Assembly (NCBI GenBank): GCA_030247885.1
Contig: JAPDRO010000006.1
Location: forward strand, 1,178,001 to 1,242,000
From: Taxawa tesnikishii (nom. ined.)
Lineage: Eukaryota; Ascomycota; Dothideomycetes; Dothideales
DNA length: 64,000 nucleotides
Direction of reading: 5' to 3'
Shown here: positions 1 through 11,324 of the stretch, piece by piece
Layout: each line of letters begins with the position of its first letter
Numbering within the stretch: position 1 is the first letter of the stretch
Translations under genes and position numbers: made by a program
Notes under the pieces: generated by a model
What the model saw: the letters and a program-made list of their open reading frames with translations, nothing else
The model's database searches: none
What the model was told of the DNA's origin: nothing

Positions 1-557
1 AGGTTCTTTGCGCCAGAGCCGTTCGTCTGCGCATCCCCGCCCGTATGATCCAGGTTCTCGGTGCCCATGGGTTTTGTGACCTTCTGCGCGGGCGGCAAAC
101 CGAAGCTTCCGGGGTTGCTGTCCGCCTTGCCCGCGTGCTTCTCAATCGTGTTCCTCACCTTGGCCGCGTCGCCGCCGCTGATCGTCTCGACCACCTGTCC
201 GTCTCTTTCCAACACGATGTAGGGGACTTGTGTGACGTCGTACTTCTCACTGATTTCGCTCACTTCCTCGGCGTCTATGCTGAAGAATCCAATTTTGGGC
301 GGTGTGCTGACTTGGTACGTGCTGGCGAGGGTGGATAGGATGGTGGACATTTGCTTGCAGGGTTCGGCCCATGGTGCGTGGAAGTAGAGGACGAGGAGTG
401 CGCCGGATGGGAAGGAGGAGGCGTGGTATGAGAAGTCGGCTTCGGTGGGGATGTCGGTTACGGTGTGATGGGATTGATTCAAGGGGTTCTTGGAGGAGTT
501 GTCCTGGGCTACGCTGCCTGGGTTGAACTCGGAGAGTGGCTGGGTTGAGCTTTCCAT
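1..557 (-). CDS. Monothiol glutaredoxin Grx3/Grx4-type (PICOT), N-terminal part
   Basis: The reading frame starts at an ATG at 557 and is still open at the left edge, so the C-terminal glutaredoxin domain lies outside the window. The visible ~185 residues form a thioredoxin-like domain: a hydrophobic strand (ALLVLYFHAPWAEPCKQM) carries the degenerate active site WAEPC, in which only one Cys of the usual CxxC remains, and a later VPYIVLERDGQ segment gives the cis-Pro strand. This layout is typical of fungal Grx3/4, which bind a [2Fe-2S] cluster with glutathione and deliver iron or regulate iron-responsive transcription factors in cytosol and nucleus. The domain is followed by a polar linker, as expected before the Grx module. 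The gene is divergent from RPF2. Family assignment is from motif recognition; a different Trx-fold protein is unlikely. Confidence 0.85.
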   Translation of the reverse strand, partial: MESSTQPLSEFNPGSVAQDNSSKNPLNQSHHTVTDIPTEADFSYHASSFPSGALLVLYFHAPWAEPCKQMSTILSTLASTYQVSTPPKIGFFSIDAEEVSEISEKYDVTQVPYIVLERDGQVVETISGGDAAKVRNTIEKHAGKADSNPGSFGLPPAQKVTKPMGTENLDHTGGDAQTNGSGAKN

Positions 558-987
558 GGTGGTGGGGCAAGCGCTGTGCGGTATGGTGTCGGATGTCGGT
601 GGACAGGGTTTCCTGGGGATGGTGTTGTTCTTGTATAGGCGCGGGTGCTTATCAGGAGACTGACGTGTAGCCGATTGTCGCGCAAAGCAAAGAAGTGTTG
701 TGGTGGTGTGTGGAACAGTACAAGATAACTGAGTAAAGTAAAGTAAAGTCAAGACATGTGAGCCACTTCCTCGGACCCTCCCACCGATTTCTCATCCGCC
801 CGCAAATGACGAAACTTCGGCAACCAGTGTCCGGCAAGGCTTTACCCGATTGCACAAGTCGAAAATCTAATCTAGCCGATCGCGAAGATCTGATCTAGAG
901 AAACTCAGAAAACTTCAGAGGGTCCAGCTTGGGAGGACCGCTCCAGCACCCCGACAAACATACCACACCCGACCGCCTTATCACAAA
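558..987. promoter_or_regulatory. Divergent intergenic region, glutaredoxin / RPF2
   Basis: About 430 bases separate two divergent start codons and must hold both promoters and 5' UTRs. I see no convincing ORF and no specific binding site that I could name. Confidence 0.5.
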
Positions 988-2058
988 ATGCTTCCGTTGA
1001 AACAAATGTAAGTAGTCTTGTACTGCTCTAGTTGGTCCGGGCACTCACTGGCCTCCAACAGCAAACCGCGCAATGCGCGCTCCAAGCGCGCCCTCCAGAA
1101 GAAGGCGCCGCAAACCGTCGAGAATGACAAGATGACCCTCTTCCTTCGCTACACCTCCTGTTCCGAAATCACACAGCTCTGCATGGCCGACTTCCACTCC
1201 CTCAAGCGCCCACTCGCCATCAAGTTCAGCAAGAAGAATGACATCCACCCGTTTGAGGACGCCTCTTCTTTCGAGTTCTTCGCGGAAAAGAACGACACTA
1301 GTCTCATGGTCTACGGCAGCCACAGTAAGAAGCGTCCGCACTGCATCACGCTCGCTCGCATGTTCGACTATAAGCTCTTGGATATGATCGAGTTGCTCAT
1401 CGACCCCGACACGCTGCGCACGCTGAACCAATTCAAGAACGCCAAGGCGGCCGTGGGCTTGAAGCCTCTGATATCGTTCTCCGGATCCGCATTTGAGAGC
1501 CCGACACCGAATGCGTACACCCTGGCGAAGTCCATGTTCCTGGACTTGTTCAAGGGAGGCGACGCCACTGGTGTGGATGTCGAGGGTCTGCAGTACATGA
1601 TTCACATCAGCGTGGGGGAGGAGGTTGGGGGCGAGCCAGCGCCAAAGATACACTTCAGGACCTATTTGATCAAGACGAAGAAGAGCGGACAGAGTCTGCC
1701 GCGCGTGGAGGTCGAGGAGATGGGACCTAGGATCGACTTCCGTGTGGGAAGGACAAAGGAGGCGGAGGAGGATATGATGAAGGACGCGCTCAAGAAGCCC
1801 AAGAACCTCGAGGTAATGGTTCCCATATGTTGGATAGGAAGCATGGAACTGACACTCGGACAGCCAAAGCAGAAGAAGAACATCGAGACCGACGTCATCG
1901 GCGATAAGGTCGGTCGCGTGCACCTCGGCAAGCAAGACCTCGGTCAGCTCCAAACCCGCAAGATGAAGGGCTTGAAGAGAAGCCGAGGCGGAGACGACGA
2001 CGTTCTTATGGACGACGACACGGTCGGAGGCGTCGAGCTCAAGAAGTCTCGTGTGTAG
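988..2058 (+). CDS. RPF2: Ribosome production factor 2 (Brix domain)
   Basis: Rpf2 works with Rrs1 to load the 5S RNP onto pre-60S ribosomes in the nucleolus. The model has three exons, 988-1007, 1062-1812 and 1864-2058, giving 321 residues. The first exon is only 20 nt and encodes MLPLKQI; splicing joins it to KPRNARSKRALQKK, the usual Rpf2 start. The Brix region follows (DMIELLIDPDTLRTLNQFK, then FSGSAFESP). The second intron (1813-1863, 51 nt) has no stop and is a multiple of three. Reading through it inserts 17 residues between KNLE and PKQKKNIETD, which breaks a conserved stretch, so I treat it as spliced. The C-terminus KMKGLKRSRG is basic, as in the family. A long antisense frame over this gene is a codon-bias shadow. 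Confidence 0.93.
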
Positions 2059-2313
2059 GCAGCATCGGCCATGGTTTCTTGTTGCAGCGTTCAGCATGGC
2101 GTTGGGGTATCTCGTTGTAAAAAGAGCTCCCTAGATGGTCTATGTACGTTTTCATCGAGCTTGCTCGGCTGCGTGCTAAGCCGCAGGTTGGGAATCTATG
2201 TCTGCTACACGAGCAGCTATAATGTCACGCGCAAGGAAAGAATGTCCGCATTCTATGCTCAAAGAGTTCTGGCTCATGAACCGTAGCGGACGGGAACAGG
2301 CAAATGCTGGGCT

Positions 2314-3430
2314 TCAAGGAGCTGCAGCCTCGATCGTGCCAGGCTTTTCTACGGCGTCTGCGGGGTTGCCTTGTGTCGCCGGTTGGTTTTGTACCATGCG
2401 CTGAGAACAGTCAGTTGAGATAGCAGGCTGACGATAGGTCTTACACACCAGGAGGTTACGGAGCAGTATCACAATCGTGACCTTGCCGATTGCGGGTACG
2501 TATATCGAGGCCTTCTCCTTGACTTCAGGCGTGAAATTCTGCCGGTCTGTCAGCAAAAGTTCGCACAAGAACAACTCGCCAAGGATCACATGTAAGCATT
2601 ACTTTTTCGCTGGAGAAGTTGATGCACACTGCTCCATCTCTGATCAGGCTATTGTCCACCTTGAATTGATCTCCAGGAACACCGCTGATGACCACGTCAC
2701 TCAGCGGCAGAACATCCTTCAGCGTCCAGCCCTCCTTCTCCGTGACCGCATGTTGTTGTTTCCTCAGTCCACTTCCACGGCTGAACTGCTGCACGCCTGT
2801 GATGTCGACCGAGTACACCTCCGCTCCGTCGTTCGCAAGCAGCGCAGCCAATGGCCTTCCCACAACCTCCGACCGATTGATCACCGTGATCCTGCGCCCA
2901 AACAACCTCTTCCCGTAATCCAGGAACGTGTTGTAGATTTGCAGGTACTCGAGGATCTTGATCATCGCTAGCGGTGTACAAGGCAGGATGCTCTTTTGGG
3001 TGTTGTGCGGCGGATCCAGGAAGCGGATGTTCTGGTACATGTTGTTGATAAGCAGCGGGCTCAGACCCTCGACGTCCTTGTGCAGGTCCACAATGTATTG
3101 CAGCGTCTGGTCGCGCGCTCCACCGAAGACTGGATAGTAGACCATGATACCGTCGACCTTGTCGTCGCGGTTGGCGAAGCGGATCTGCTCTTCGAGGGCT
3201 TCGCGATCGACTTCACGGAGCTCGAACGAGAAGCCATTGTCTCGACACGTCTTCCCGGTCCATTCTGCGTAGACGCGGGAGGCGGGGTCTTTGTTTGCGA
3301 GGAAGCCGACGAGATGGGATGGGCGCTCGAGATTCTTGAGACCGTGTTGTACCTCGGCGAGAAGTTTCTTTGCGACGCTGCCCGCTAGGACGACCTTGCA
3401 TGAGGACGTCGATTCTTGTGCGGGGCTCAT
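2314..3430 (-). CDS. MTD1: NAD+-dependent methylenetetrahydrofolate dehydrogenase
   Basis: Cytosolic one-carbon enzyme that oxidises 5,10-methylene-THF to methenyl-THF using NAD+, feeding purine synthesis. Exons on the minus strand are 3430-2603, 2538-2449 and 2400-2314 (introns of 64 and 48 nt), giving 334 residues, close to the ~320 of the yeast enzyme. Recognisable blocks are YPVFGGARDQTLQYIVDLHKD (substrate side) and a Rossmann stretch ending in RSEVVGRPLAALLANDGAEV. The C-terminus IGKVTIVILLRNLL continues into RMVQNQ only if the intron donor is GTGTGT at 2448 rather than the nearby GTAAGA, which would shift the frame. It is divergently placed from MMS19 and ends tail-to-tail with RPF2. 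No oddities beyond the Ala/Pro-rich extreme C-terminus. Confidence 0.9.
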
Positions 3431-3771
3431 TGTGGTTGTGATATGCGCTGTGGGTTGACGACGGAGGATTCAGTGTTGAACAATGTTGAACGTGCCGTTG
3501 TGCGAGACAGTTACCCGGTCTGTTGGACGTGGGCACAACAAACAATGGTCTATCCTCGGGGTTCCCAAGTCCTTCGTGACTCTTCGCGCTCACAGAAAAT
3601 AAATCGATCCCTCAATTTGCGATAAGATTATGCACGTGGTACGGCCCGCTGCCAAGCTTCTGAGGCTCTGCGACGCACGGGCAAGTACGTAATTGGGAAA
3701 TCAGAAAGTGTTTTGCCAGAAAGCCCTCAATAACCCACGCGCGCCTCCTTGCATGTGATGGACTGCCTGCA
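3431..3771. promoter_or_regulatory. Divergent intergenic region, MTD1 / MMS19
   Basis: About 340 bases lie between the two divergent start codons. No ORF or recognisable site is visible; it presumably contains both promoters. Confidence 0.45.
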
Positions 3772-6700
3772 ATGTCCGACATCCAACTTTACCTCGTCGA
3801 GTTCGAAAAGAACAAGGACGAGGCGCACAACATAGCCGTTCAGACTGCGACTAAGCTCGAGCGCAAGGAATTGAAACTCGTCGCCCTTATCGAGAGCATT
3901 GGCGAGTATATCAACCACGAGGAGGCGCATCTTCGGTCCAGATCCCTCGCTTTTCTCGCCGATGTGCTTTCTTCGGTCCCGCCGAGGGTCCTGACAGGCC
4001 AGCAAAGAAACCTACTGTGCGACTTTATCTTGTCTCGTGTACAGGATGACACCGAAGGCATTGGATCCTGTGCTAGAGGACTGCTGGCTCTTGAGGAGAG
4101 GGGAAAGTGGGATCAAGAAACCACAGCGAAGATCATGAACGTGTGAGTGGGTTCAGTCAATTTCCACTAGTCGACCTTCTGACGAAATTTGGACAGTTTT
4201 GTCAACCATACCCACCCTCTGAGGCAATTCAAGCTTCAGAGCGAGCGTTTCTCGATCTTGCAGCTTATAGACGTTTTGCTGGCCAAATACAGGAAATGTG
4301 AGTGGCAATGGATATTGCGAAGCGACGTCTTACTGACAACGTGTGTAGCTATTCAGACGATCCACGAGACCGACAACGATTTCCTGGCCAACTTCATCTC
4401 ATATTTCGATGGAGAGAAAGATCCTCGGAATCTAATGATAGTGTTTTCTATACTCCAGGTGCCTATGACTGAGTGGGAACTCGGCCCAAACACTCAGGAT
4501 CTGTTCGACTCCGTCTTCAATTACTTCCCCATCACATTCAAGCCTCCACCCGGAGATCCGTACGGGATCACTGCACAAGATCTCAAGGACCGTCTCAGAG
4601 CGTGTATTGCATCCACGGGGATTTTGCGCCATACTCCTTCCCGGCACTTCTTGACAAACTCGATTCCAGTTCAATGAACACCAAGAGGGACGTCCTTCAA
4701 GCGCTCATTGACTGCATATCGAATTACGGGCCACGAACGGTCTCGCTTTATTCCGTTACTCTCTGGGACGCACTGAAATTCGAGATCCTCAACGTGCAGG
4801 AGGAAGACCTGGCTGAGAGCGCTCTCGAGGCACTTGCCTTGATCGCGCGGCAGCTTCTATCAGCGTCGGAGGGCGCGTTAAATGCATACTTGAAGCCCAT
4901 CATCAAAGAATGCAACGAACACCTGGAAGATGCGCCGACGAAGCAGTCCCAAGCTGCCGGAAGGATGTTAAGCAGCATGATGAGGAAGTCTCCCGATTTA
5001 GCCGATATCATCACGAAGGCTGTCCTACCGCATCTTTTTGTTCTTTTCCAGGCCTCAGAATCGATATCCAAGCGGAGGGGTCTCCTTGAGGCTCTCGACT
5101 ACATCATCGCAGCAACAGTCGAGGTATCCTCTCAGTGGCAAGTAAGGAATGCCGACGGATTGATCACCTCTGATCGCACATCATCCAATGCTTTCCGGTC
5201 TTTCTCTGGTGAAGTGTTGGACGCACAACTTCGCGCCGCTGTCAGCGCACCGAAGGGGAGGTGTCTTTCCGTTTGATCGCACTGAAAGGTCTTACTGGTC
5301 TGATATCGATTCCTCAACTACTCAACGACGTCGAGGCCACGCGTGTTGTTGAAGCTTGTACGGACATCATCGTCCAAGAACACGCGACTGCGCCAATGGA
5401 GATCCAGACCTCCGCTATCTCAGTACTCACGAAGACTGCGTTTCATAATCCAAATATCGTTGCGGATCGCGCCATACCTGCTCTCATCGCAGAGCTGCCA
5501 GATTCGCCAGAGGCAGGGTCGTTCACATATGGGCCAGTGCTGGAAGCCTTCGCTAAGCTTAGCAGCGAAACGCAAGTCTTTGACACTGTAGTAATCCGGT
5601 TGAGGAACAAGCTCAATGCCGCAGTCCACCAGCAAGCACCGAAGGCCTATGTGCACGCACTCCTTACCGCACTGTTGTACAGCTTTACCTACGGATCTCC
5701 TGGACGCGATGAAGGCGTCATCCGTTACTCCTACTTTACCGACACGGTCAAGCCTCTGCTGAACCAAGCTACTGAACAGCAGTCATCGCACGACGCGTCG
5801 CTACATGATGAGACCAGCATCGATATCATTGGCAGAATAGCAAATATCATCCTTAGGCAACAGACCTCACATGCTCAGAACCAAGTCTATGCAGAATACG
5901 AACCATTATTCAAGGCATTAGGTGCGGACGAACCTGCTTCTGAGGCCGACCAATTGACCACGAATATCGGGTTACTTGTGATCGCTTCCTTACATCTCCA
6001 TGCCGCATTCAAGCGGGACATGCTGGAGTCAGATTCCTCTATCCGTCTAGCGAAGGGCTTGGCTGGTCTGGTACAGGGACAACACCTGAACTCCGTGGCA
6101 AATTCCGCCGCTCTCCGACATGTTTCGTTAGTCGTCAACAAATACATCCCTTCGGCGCAGGTCGAACAGCTGTTGGTCGACAGCGCTACGAGCCCACAAC
6201 ATCTAGTCACATCTTCACCCTCGCCAAGCAGTGTTAATCTTGCATTCGCCATAACTAAGGGTCTACTTGTGCAAGGCAAGAGCCCCAAATATACATCATC
6301 CATCGTCGGACAACTGCTCGAACTCTTGAACAACGCTGAGCGGGGCCTGGTCGCTGCTCGCGGGTTCGGCACTTTGCTGGCTCCGGACGATGCACTGACA
6401 AAGGAAAACCATTGTTTTGTTTCAGGTCTACACAAGCAGAAATTCTTCAATCACGTCGTACCGGCAATCGCCACATCTATCAAATCAGCGGACGCTGCCG
6501 TCAAGCCCAACTACCTCGTTGCGCTTTCTGGGATACTGAGATGGTTGCCCTACTCCGTTGTTGAAAATTCTTTGGGTGTTTTAACCCCTCCTCTGCTCCA
6601 GTCGCTGGACCTTCGGGAGACATCACAACACGACGTGAAGGCTGCCGCCCTGACTACGTTTGAAGCCATCCTGATGAACGATCCCTCAGCTGTTTCGGAA

Positions 6701-6961
6701 CACGCGTCATCCCTGATCTCGCGTTTGCTGGGCAGCACAACTGCTCCTACGAACACTCGGGATGTGCGCAAGGGAGCGCTCCAGTGCCTGGCGTTGGTGC
6801 CAAAACAGCTCAAGCAGGAGACAGTGGTGCCGTATCGACAACAGGTCATCAAGCGCCTTGTAGGTTGTTTGGACGACAAGAAGAGAGCTGTGCGGACGGA
6901 AGCGGTTCGGTGTCGAAGCGCCTGGTTGACTTTGGATGCTGGAGACGATGATGAAGAATAA
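3772..6961 (+). CDS. MET18: MMS19/MET18 Fe-S assembly HEAT-repeat protein (two apparent 1-nt frameshifts)
   Basis: MMS19 (yeast Met18) is the targeting subunit of the cytosolic iron-sulfur assembly complex and hands clusters to DNA polymerases, helicases such as XPD, and other nuclear enzymes. Exons are 3772-4142, 4197-4297 and 4349-6961. The N-terminus matches the family (a ring of HEAT repeats beginning [20 protein letters not shown]), the middle has LRACIAST...LLDKLDS, and the C-terminus has helical pairs to [13 protein letters not shown]. Two places lose frame by one missing base: the G4 run at 4617-4620 and the G4 run at 5255-5258. On both sides the protein remains family-like. The spliced length is 3085 nt; with two added bases it is 3087, i.e. 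1028 residues, a normal size. A 68-nt intron could bypass the first site but would delete conserved residues. I judge the gene real and probably intact. Confidence 0.88.
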
Positions 6962-7663
6962 TGCATAGACGGGATGGATGCGTGTGCCGAACGACTACCT
7001 TTACGAAGACATACATGCAAGATGGCGTTATGCTAACGTTCATACATACTCCTATCACGGTCGTGGCTATTGCGTCTAGATCTGTTGGCCTCGTCAACTA
7101 TACACTTCGAAGTTCCAGGTGGGGCGACCCCAACAAAGTGGATAGGAAGCGTTCCCGATCCCATGTTCTCAGTAAACTCATTTCGCATTATGAAAACCTT
7201 GCGAATCTATCGAGTTGCTAGCACCCCAGCGCTGCGCTGCGCTGCATCTTTTGTTCCTGTTCGCCAACCTGGTATTCGAAGGAAAGAATGACATGATGTA
7301 AAACGGTGGAGAGGAAGCGGATTGTGGTGGGCTATGGCCTGACGAAGATATTGGCAAATGCAGAGACCATGCCTATACGGATATGCACTCAGGCGACCCC
7401 ACCAGGAGATTTGATACACACTAGCAGGACTATAACACAATCCCCGCCTCCAATGTATGTTCCAGCCGCGGGTTTGTTGACTTGTGTGTTGTTCATCTGC
7501 AGTATCAGCAAGTAAGTTCGCTCCCCACCCAGATATCGGGGTATTCAATTCTTCCACCGTGGAACTCCTTAGAGGGCCATGTTTCCGTACCTTTCGTATC
7601 GCTTGTTTCCAGTTCATCGTTCAATGCGTTTGCTCTTCGTCCGCAATTGCGTAGGTTGCGCGG
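6962..7663. other. Intergenic region, no gene seen
   Basis: About 700 bases between the MMS19 stop and the next start. Only short unsupported frames are present; I see nothing conserved. Confidence 0.4.
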
Positions 7664-9358
7664 ATGGCCAGTACGAAAACATTAATGCCCTCTTCTCTCC
7701 AAGAGCAAGATGGATGCGAGACCGCCCAGGGAGACCACTTGGTAGCAACAAACACATTTCCGACTGCCGCTTCGACAGAGGAACCGGGTTGCATGATTGA
7801 TATCGCTGAGCGATCGTCAGAGCCTCGAGACAAGGATGAGGACGCCGACACTAGCACCAGTTCAGGCTATCTGGCACGATTGCAAGCCTCATGCAAGAAC
7901 ATGATCCCGGGCATGGTTTCGAACGCGATTGGCCGCTCGTCGCAATTTGCAGACCAAGGCAAGGCCCCGGCAACCGCTGCCCCCGGTTGTCTATCACCGA
8001 TACAAGCCCTTTGTACGAGCATAGTCTCCGACATGTATCAATACTGGTATGGCATGCGTAGCCGGCCTTCGCAAAACCTTCAACCCCTCAACCGAATAAC
8101 ATACAAGTATGTCCCGCGGTACGCATACCGTGACGCCCTCTCCGCTTATCCCTTCTACATGAATGGTCAAGACGACACCGAACTTTCGTCCCACGGCTTG
8201 CTCAGCGGTCCCTCGAGCGGAGAGTTCGGCCGCATGGGCATCGGTTTCTCTAACAGGTCCAGCTGGATCTACAGTGACACCGCCGAAGGTCGTTGCGCGC
8301 TGGCAGATACACCGACTCATTACAGTACTCTGACGAACGAAAGGATGATGTCGAGATACAGCCGCCCTACCTCGGTGTCACAATACGGAAACACTGTCTG
8401 CAGTAACTGTGGCGGCTGCGAGCCACGTCCTTCCGGGATCAACGTCGCCCGAAGCTCTTGGACCAGTTTTGGCGGAAACAACGACCTGGATCTGGCATTC
8501 CCTGCGCCCGCTCGTACCCGCGCGTCGGCCTCATGCACATTGGACGATTTCTTCCAACGTTGGAATACCGACAGCAGATGGAGCACTCCATTCGAGGATG
8601 CAACATTCGCGTCTTCGTCGTCCTCTACCCGTGACAGCGCCAGGAGCAGCGGCCGTCGCTATTCGGCGTCCTGGGCACTGAATGAGAAGATCGCGGCAAG
8701 GATGAAGACCAAGGATGGTTACTTCTCTCACGAGGGCATGCCAGCGCGGTGCCAGAGGGACAAGGGTAAAGGCAAAGCGAGAAGCAGCGTAGTAGTTTCC
8801 AGCCCATTGGCGTGTCATGGTACGTAAGATTTTGGGTGTTTACGGATCCTCGGTTCCATTGTAGTGTAAAGTTGTCGCGCTGACAACCGACCAGCGGAGG
8901 AATCACCGACCGAAGCCGCCCAGGTACAGGCGGATGGCATCGAGTGTCAAGCAGTCGTGTGCACCGGCCAAACCCCAGAACCGGACCCCCGTCACAGTGA
9001 GGCCAAGGACGTCGTCGCGATGCCGGAACGGATTTCCACCGCGCCGGAAAACAACCGGTCCGCGTCAGTCACCGATCGCCGATCCAACGAGTTGGAGGGT
9101 GTGAGCGGTGACGAGGAGCGCTCACGCGCAGTGTCCGGCTCGACCATCCACAAGACCCCGAGCGTGTACACGCTTGCGCTCTCGCACTTCGACGACCTTA
9201 AAGATACCGCTGGAGAAGAGCACGTTGGAGAACTGGTGGAAACTGTTCGCGAAGATGTGGTGAAGGCGATGGAAGATGATCGCAAGAACTCCGCCTTCGA
9301 TTCAGCCATACCGGCCAATATGATCATGGCTTGGGAGGAGGTACGAAAGCGTTTGTAA
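7664..9358 (+). CDS. Hypothetical Ser-rich protein
   Basis: I do not recognise this gene. Two exons (7664-8819 and 8895-9358, 75-nt intron with GTACGT donor and CCAG acceptor) give about 539 residues. The start MASTKTLMPSS is the first ATG of the frame. The protein is rich in Ser, Arg, Asp and Gly and looks largely disordered. A central block around residue 247 contains CSNCGGCE, a possible metal-binding cluster but too short to name. Near residues 130-150 there is an aromatic stretch (YQYWYGM...YKYVPRYAYRDALSAYPFY). The C-terminal 60 residues look helical (VGELVETVREDVVKAMEDD), the only part that looks folded. There is no signal peptide or membrane segment. The intron keeps the frame, which supports a real gene, but function is unknown. 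Confidence 0.6.
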
Positions 9359-9980
9359 TGGAACAGTGGGCTGGCATTACGTCTGGCCTAGCGATCCATT
9401 GTGCTGGTTCGTTGGTTTTAGCTCTCGGGCTTTGAAGGTGAAAATGAAGAAGCACTCCGTTGTTCGTTTTGGCAGGTGTGCGCTGATCCGTGTACTCGAT
9501 CTGAACGAATGGGTTTGTCTTTTGCTGTGGACTTGTCGTTGATGACTTGAATCTTGACCAGCCCGGACTGGAGGTCTAAGACACGGCTATGGATTATCTG
9601 GCTAGTGCGTCAAACAATCATCTGAGAAATACAAGCAGGATGGCAACAGAATACCGGTCCCGCCTGGCATTCGTCATACATTGATATCTACCCCTCGGAT
9701 CTTTGACATTGCATTGACACAGTATTGACCTATCGCATGAACATGTAATGTATTACCCGCCCTGTACCCGAGATGTGCCCTCAAGAACCCCGCTGTCTGC
9801 TGATACTGGCCTCGCAACTGCTCCGCCCAGATCCCCAACCTTATCCAGTGTTGCCTGACTCACGAGCCTTATGGAACAGTTTCTGCAACTGCGTCGTCAT
9901 GCGAAGGAGAAGTCTTGAAGTATCCGGCGCTGACGGCAAGCCTATAGCTCAATCGCCAGCAGCGTCCCATTCCCAGGAAA
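9359..9980. other. Intergenic region, no gene seen
   Basis: About 620 bases with no frame that I can support on either strand. Confidence 0.35.
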
Positions 9981-10460
9981 TCACACAATATTATACAGAC
10001 AACAAACAAGCAGCAGCGCTAGACCCGTCCTAGAAGCTAGAGTGACTGCATCGCACGAGAAGCCCGGTGTCGAGGCACGTGCGGCAGGCATACCGATGGC
10101 GCTCGTTGGATCGTGAGTACCACCCCAGAAGGCGACTCGCGCAAGAAAAGCCAACTGGGACATGCAATTTACACCGATGCGGCAGCTGCAGCCAATACGC
10201 GCTCTTCCGCACGCCTTCGAGCTCACCGGCGAGCAGGGTTTCACCAGCGCTAGCGTTTTGGTGGTCCATTCGCGTGCGAGCCGCATCCAGACGCAGGTGT
10301 TCTTGTGCACGGAATGAGAGTGATAGAGGATGAGCTGCGGCAGGTTGGTGATGAAGACCATGGGCTGGAGGTTCTTATTGGTATCGTCGTCGGTACTCCA
10401 GGAGACGGCGTTGAAACCACCACGGTCACGATACTGAGCTTGGCTCCATGCAAAGGATCA
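9981..10460 (-). pseudogene. Relic of a DUF6536-type fungal membrane protein
   Basis: Fragments of a multi-pass fungal membrane protein of unknown function survive on the minus strand. One frame carries TNLPQLILYHSHS and MRLAREWTTK, then later SQLAFLARVAFWGG and GFSCDAV. A second frame over the middle carries RKSAYWLQLPHR. From memory, the DUF6536 family has blocks of the type N-PQ-ILS...LAREW, then QRSTYWLQLPYR, then SQS-FLA-V and CGYS-AI, in the same order. Here the blocks occur in two frames, the transmembrane segment between the second and third is missing, and no complete gene is present. The family name is from memory and should be confirmed by search; the broken state is seen directly. 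Confidence 0.5.
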
Positions 10461-10697
10461 GCGGCGAGGTTGAGGAAGTTTTGATGAAGGCGAGGGTTGC
10501 AGTGCGGCTAATCGCCGTTAGTTGGGGTCAAGGAATGCAGACAAAAAGGGTGTGGCGGTAGACTTACGGCAAGGCACTTGATATTCAAGGCCAGGGTTAT
10601 GGCGCTGACATTCATCGCCGGCGAGGGAATCTGGTGCCTCCGTTGGTCGAGCACGATGCTTATCCTCATTCCGCTGTGCCGTTTTCGAGTCGTGCTG

Positions 10698-11324
10698 CTA
10701 GTGGGCAACGACGAGTGCGACGGGAACGATGATCACTGCCGCAACAACAAGTACAACCATCAACGTCAAGATCACAAAGAACCACAGTGGCATTCCACAG
10801 CAGCGTCTCCTCTCCTGTCGGTCCTCGCCCGGATGGCCGTTCGAGGATAGCTTGTAATGTGGTAGTCCAGATTCCAAATCACCCTTGAAAATGACCTTCC
10901 TTTGGAGTTTCTTGTGTGAGCGACCGCCGTTCCAGCCAGCGAAGAGCCCATGCAAGTGTCGGGTCTGAGGTGCTGGGGCATCGGAAGTGATTTCGGTAGT
11001 GTTGAAGCCGGTCAAGGGCACGACATTCGCAGCAGGTTTCCTCACTGTTTTATTGCGCACGAGTGGTGCTTCGAGCTCATGGATAGAGGCACGGTGAAGG
11101 TCTTCTGCTCCAGCTCCGGTCGTGTCAAAGAAGTCATCGGTGCGTGAAGCATCTGTCAGAAGACGAGCCCGACATTCCCAGGATCCGTCGAGGTCGTGCA
11201 ATTCCTGGTCTCGATCCCTTTGCGCTGCGGCCTGGTAGTCATAGTTCCTGTTTGTCGAGGCCGAAAGATCGCCTGGGTCGATATTCGTCGTCGCGTTCTT
11301 GATGAGTTCCTGGAATGACACCAT
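10698..11324 (-). CDS. Hypothetical membrane protein with C-terminal transmembrane helix
   Basis: A 208-residue frame starting MVSFQELIKN at 11324. The first ~175 residues are polar and probably disordered, followed by a basic-Cys stretch (EDRQERRRCCGMPLW) and one long hydrophobic segment (FFVILTLMVVLVVAAVIIV) ending three residues before the stop after VVAH. The topology is tail-anchored or type II with the N-terminus in the cytosol. The abrupt end just behind the helix, with the DUF6536 relic immediately downstream on the same strand, suggests the gene may have lost an extracellular C-terminal part, or that a further exon is not recognised. An upstream GTG in the same frame is not used as a start here. 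I cannot name the family. Confidence 0.45.
   Translation of the reverse strand: MVSFQELIKNATTNIDPGDLSASTNRNYDYQAAAQRDRDQELHDLDGSWECRARLLTDASRTDDFFDTTGAGAEDLHRASIHELEAPLVRNKTVRKPAANVVPLTGFNTTEITSDAPAPQTRHLHGLFAGWNGGRSHKKLQRKVIFKGDLESGLPHYKLSSNGHPGEDRQERRRCCGMPLWFFVILTLMVVLVVAAVIIVPVALVVAH

Noticed and set aside
1045-2097. 350-codon minus-strand frame over RPF2
   Set aside because: Exactly antisense to a well-conserved gene, with composition expected from its codon bias.
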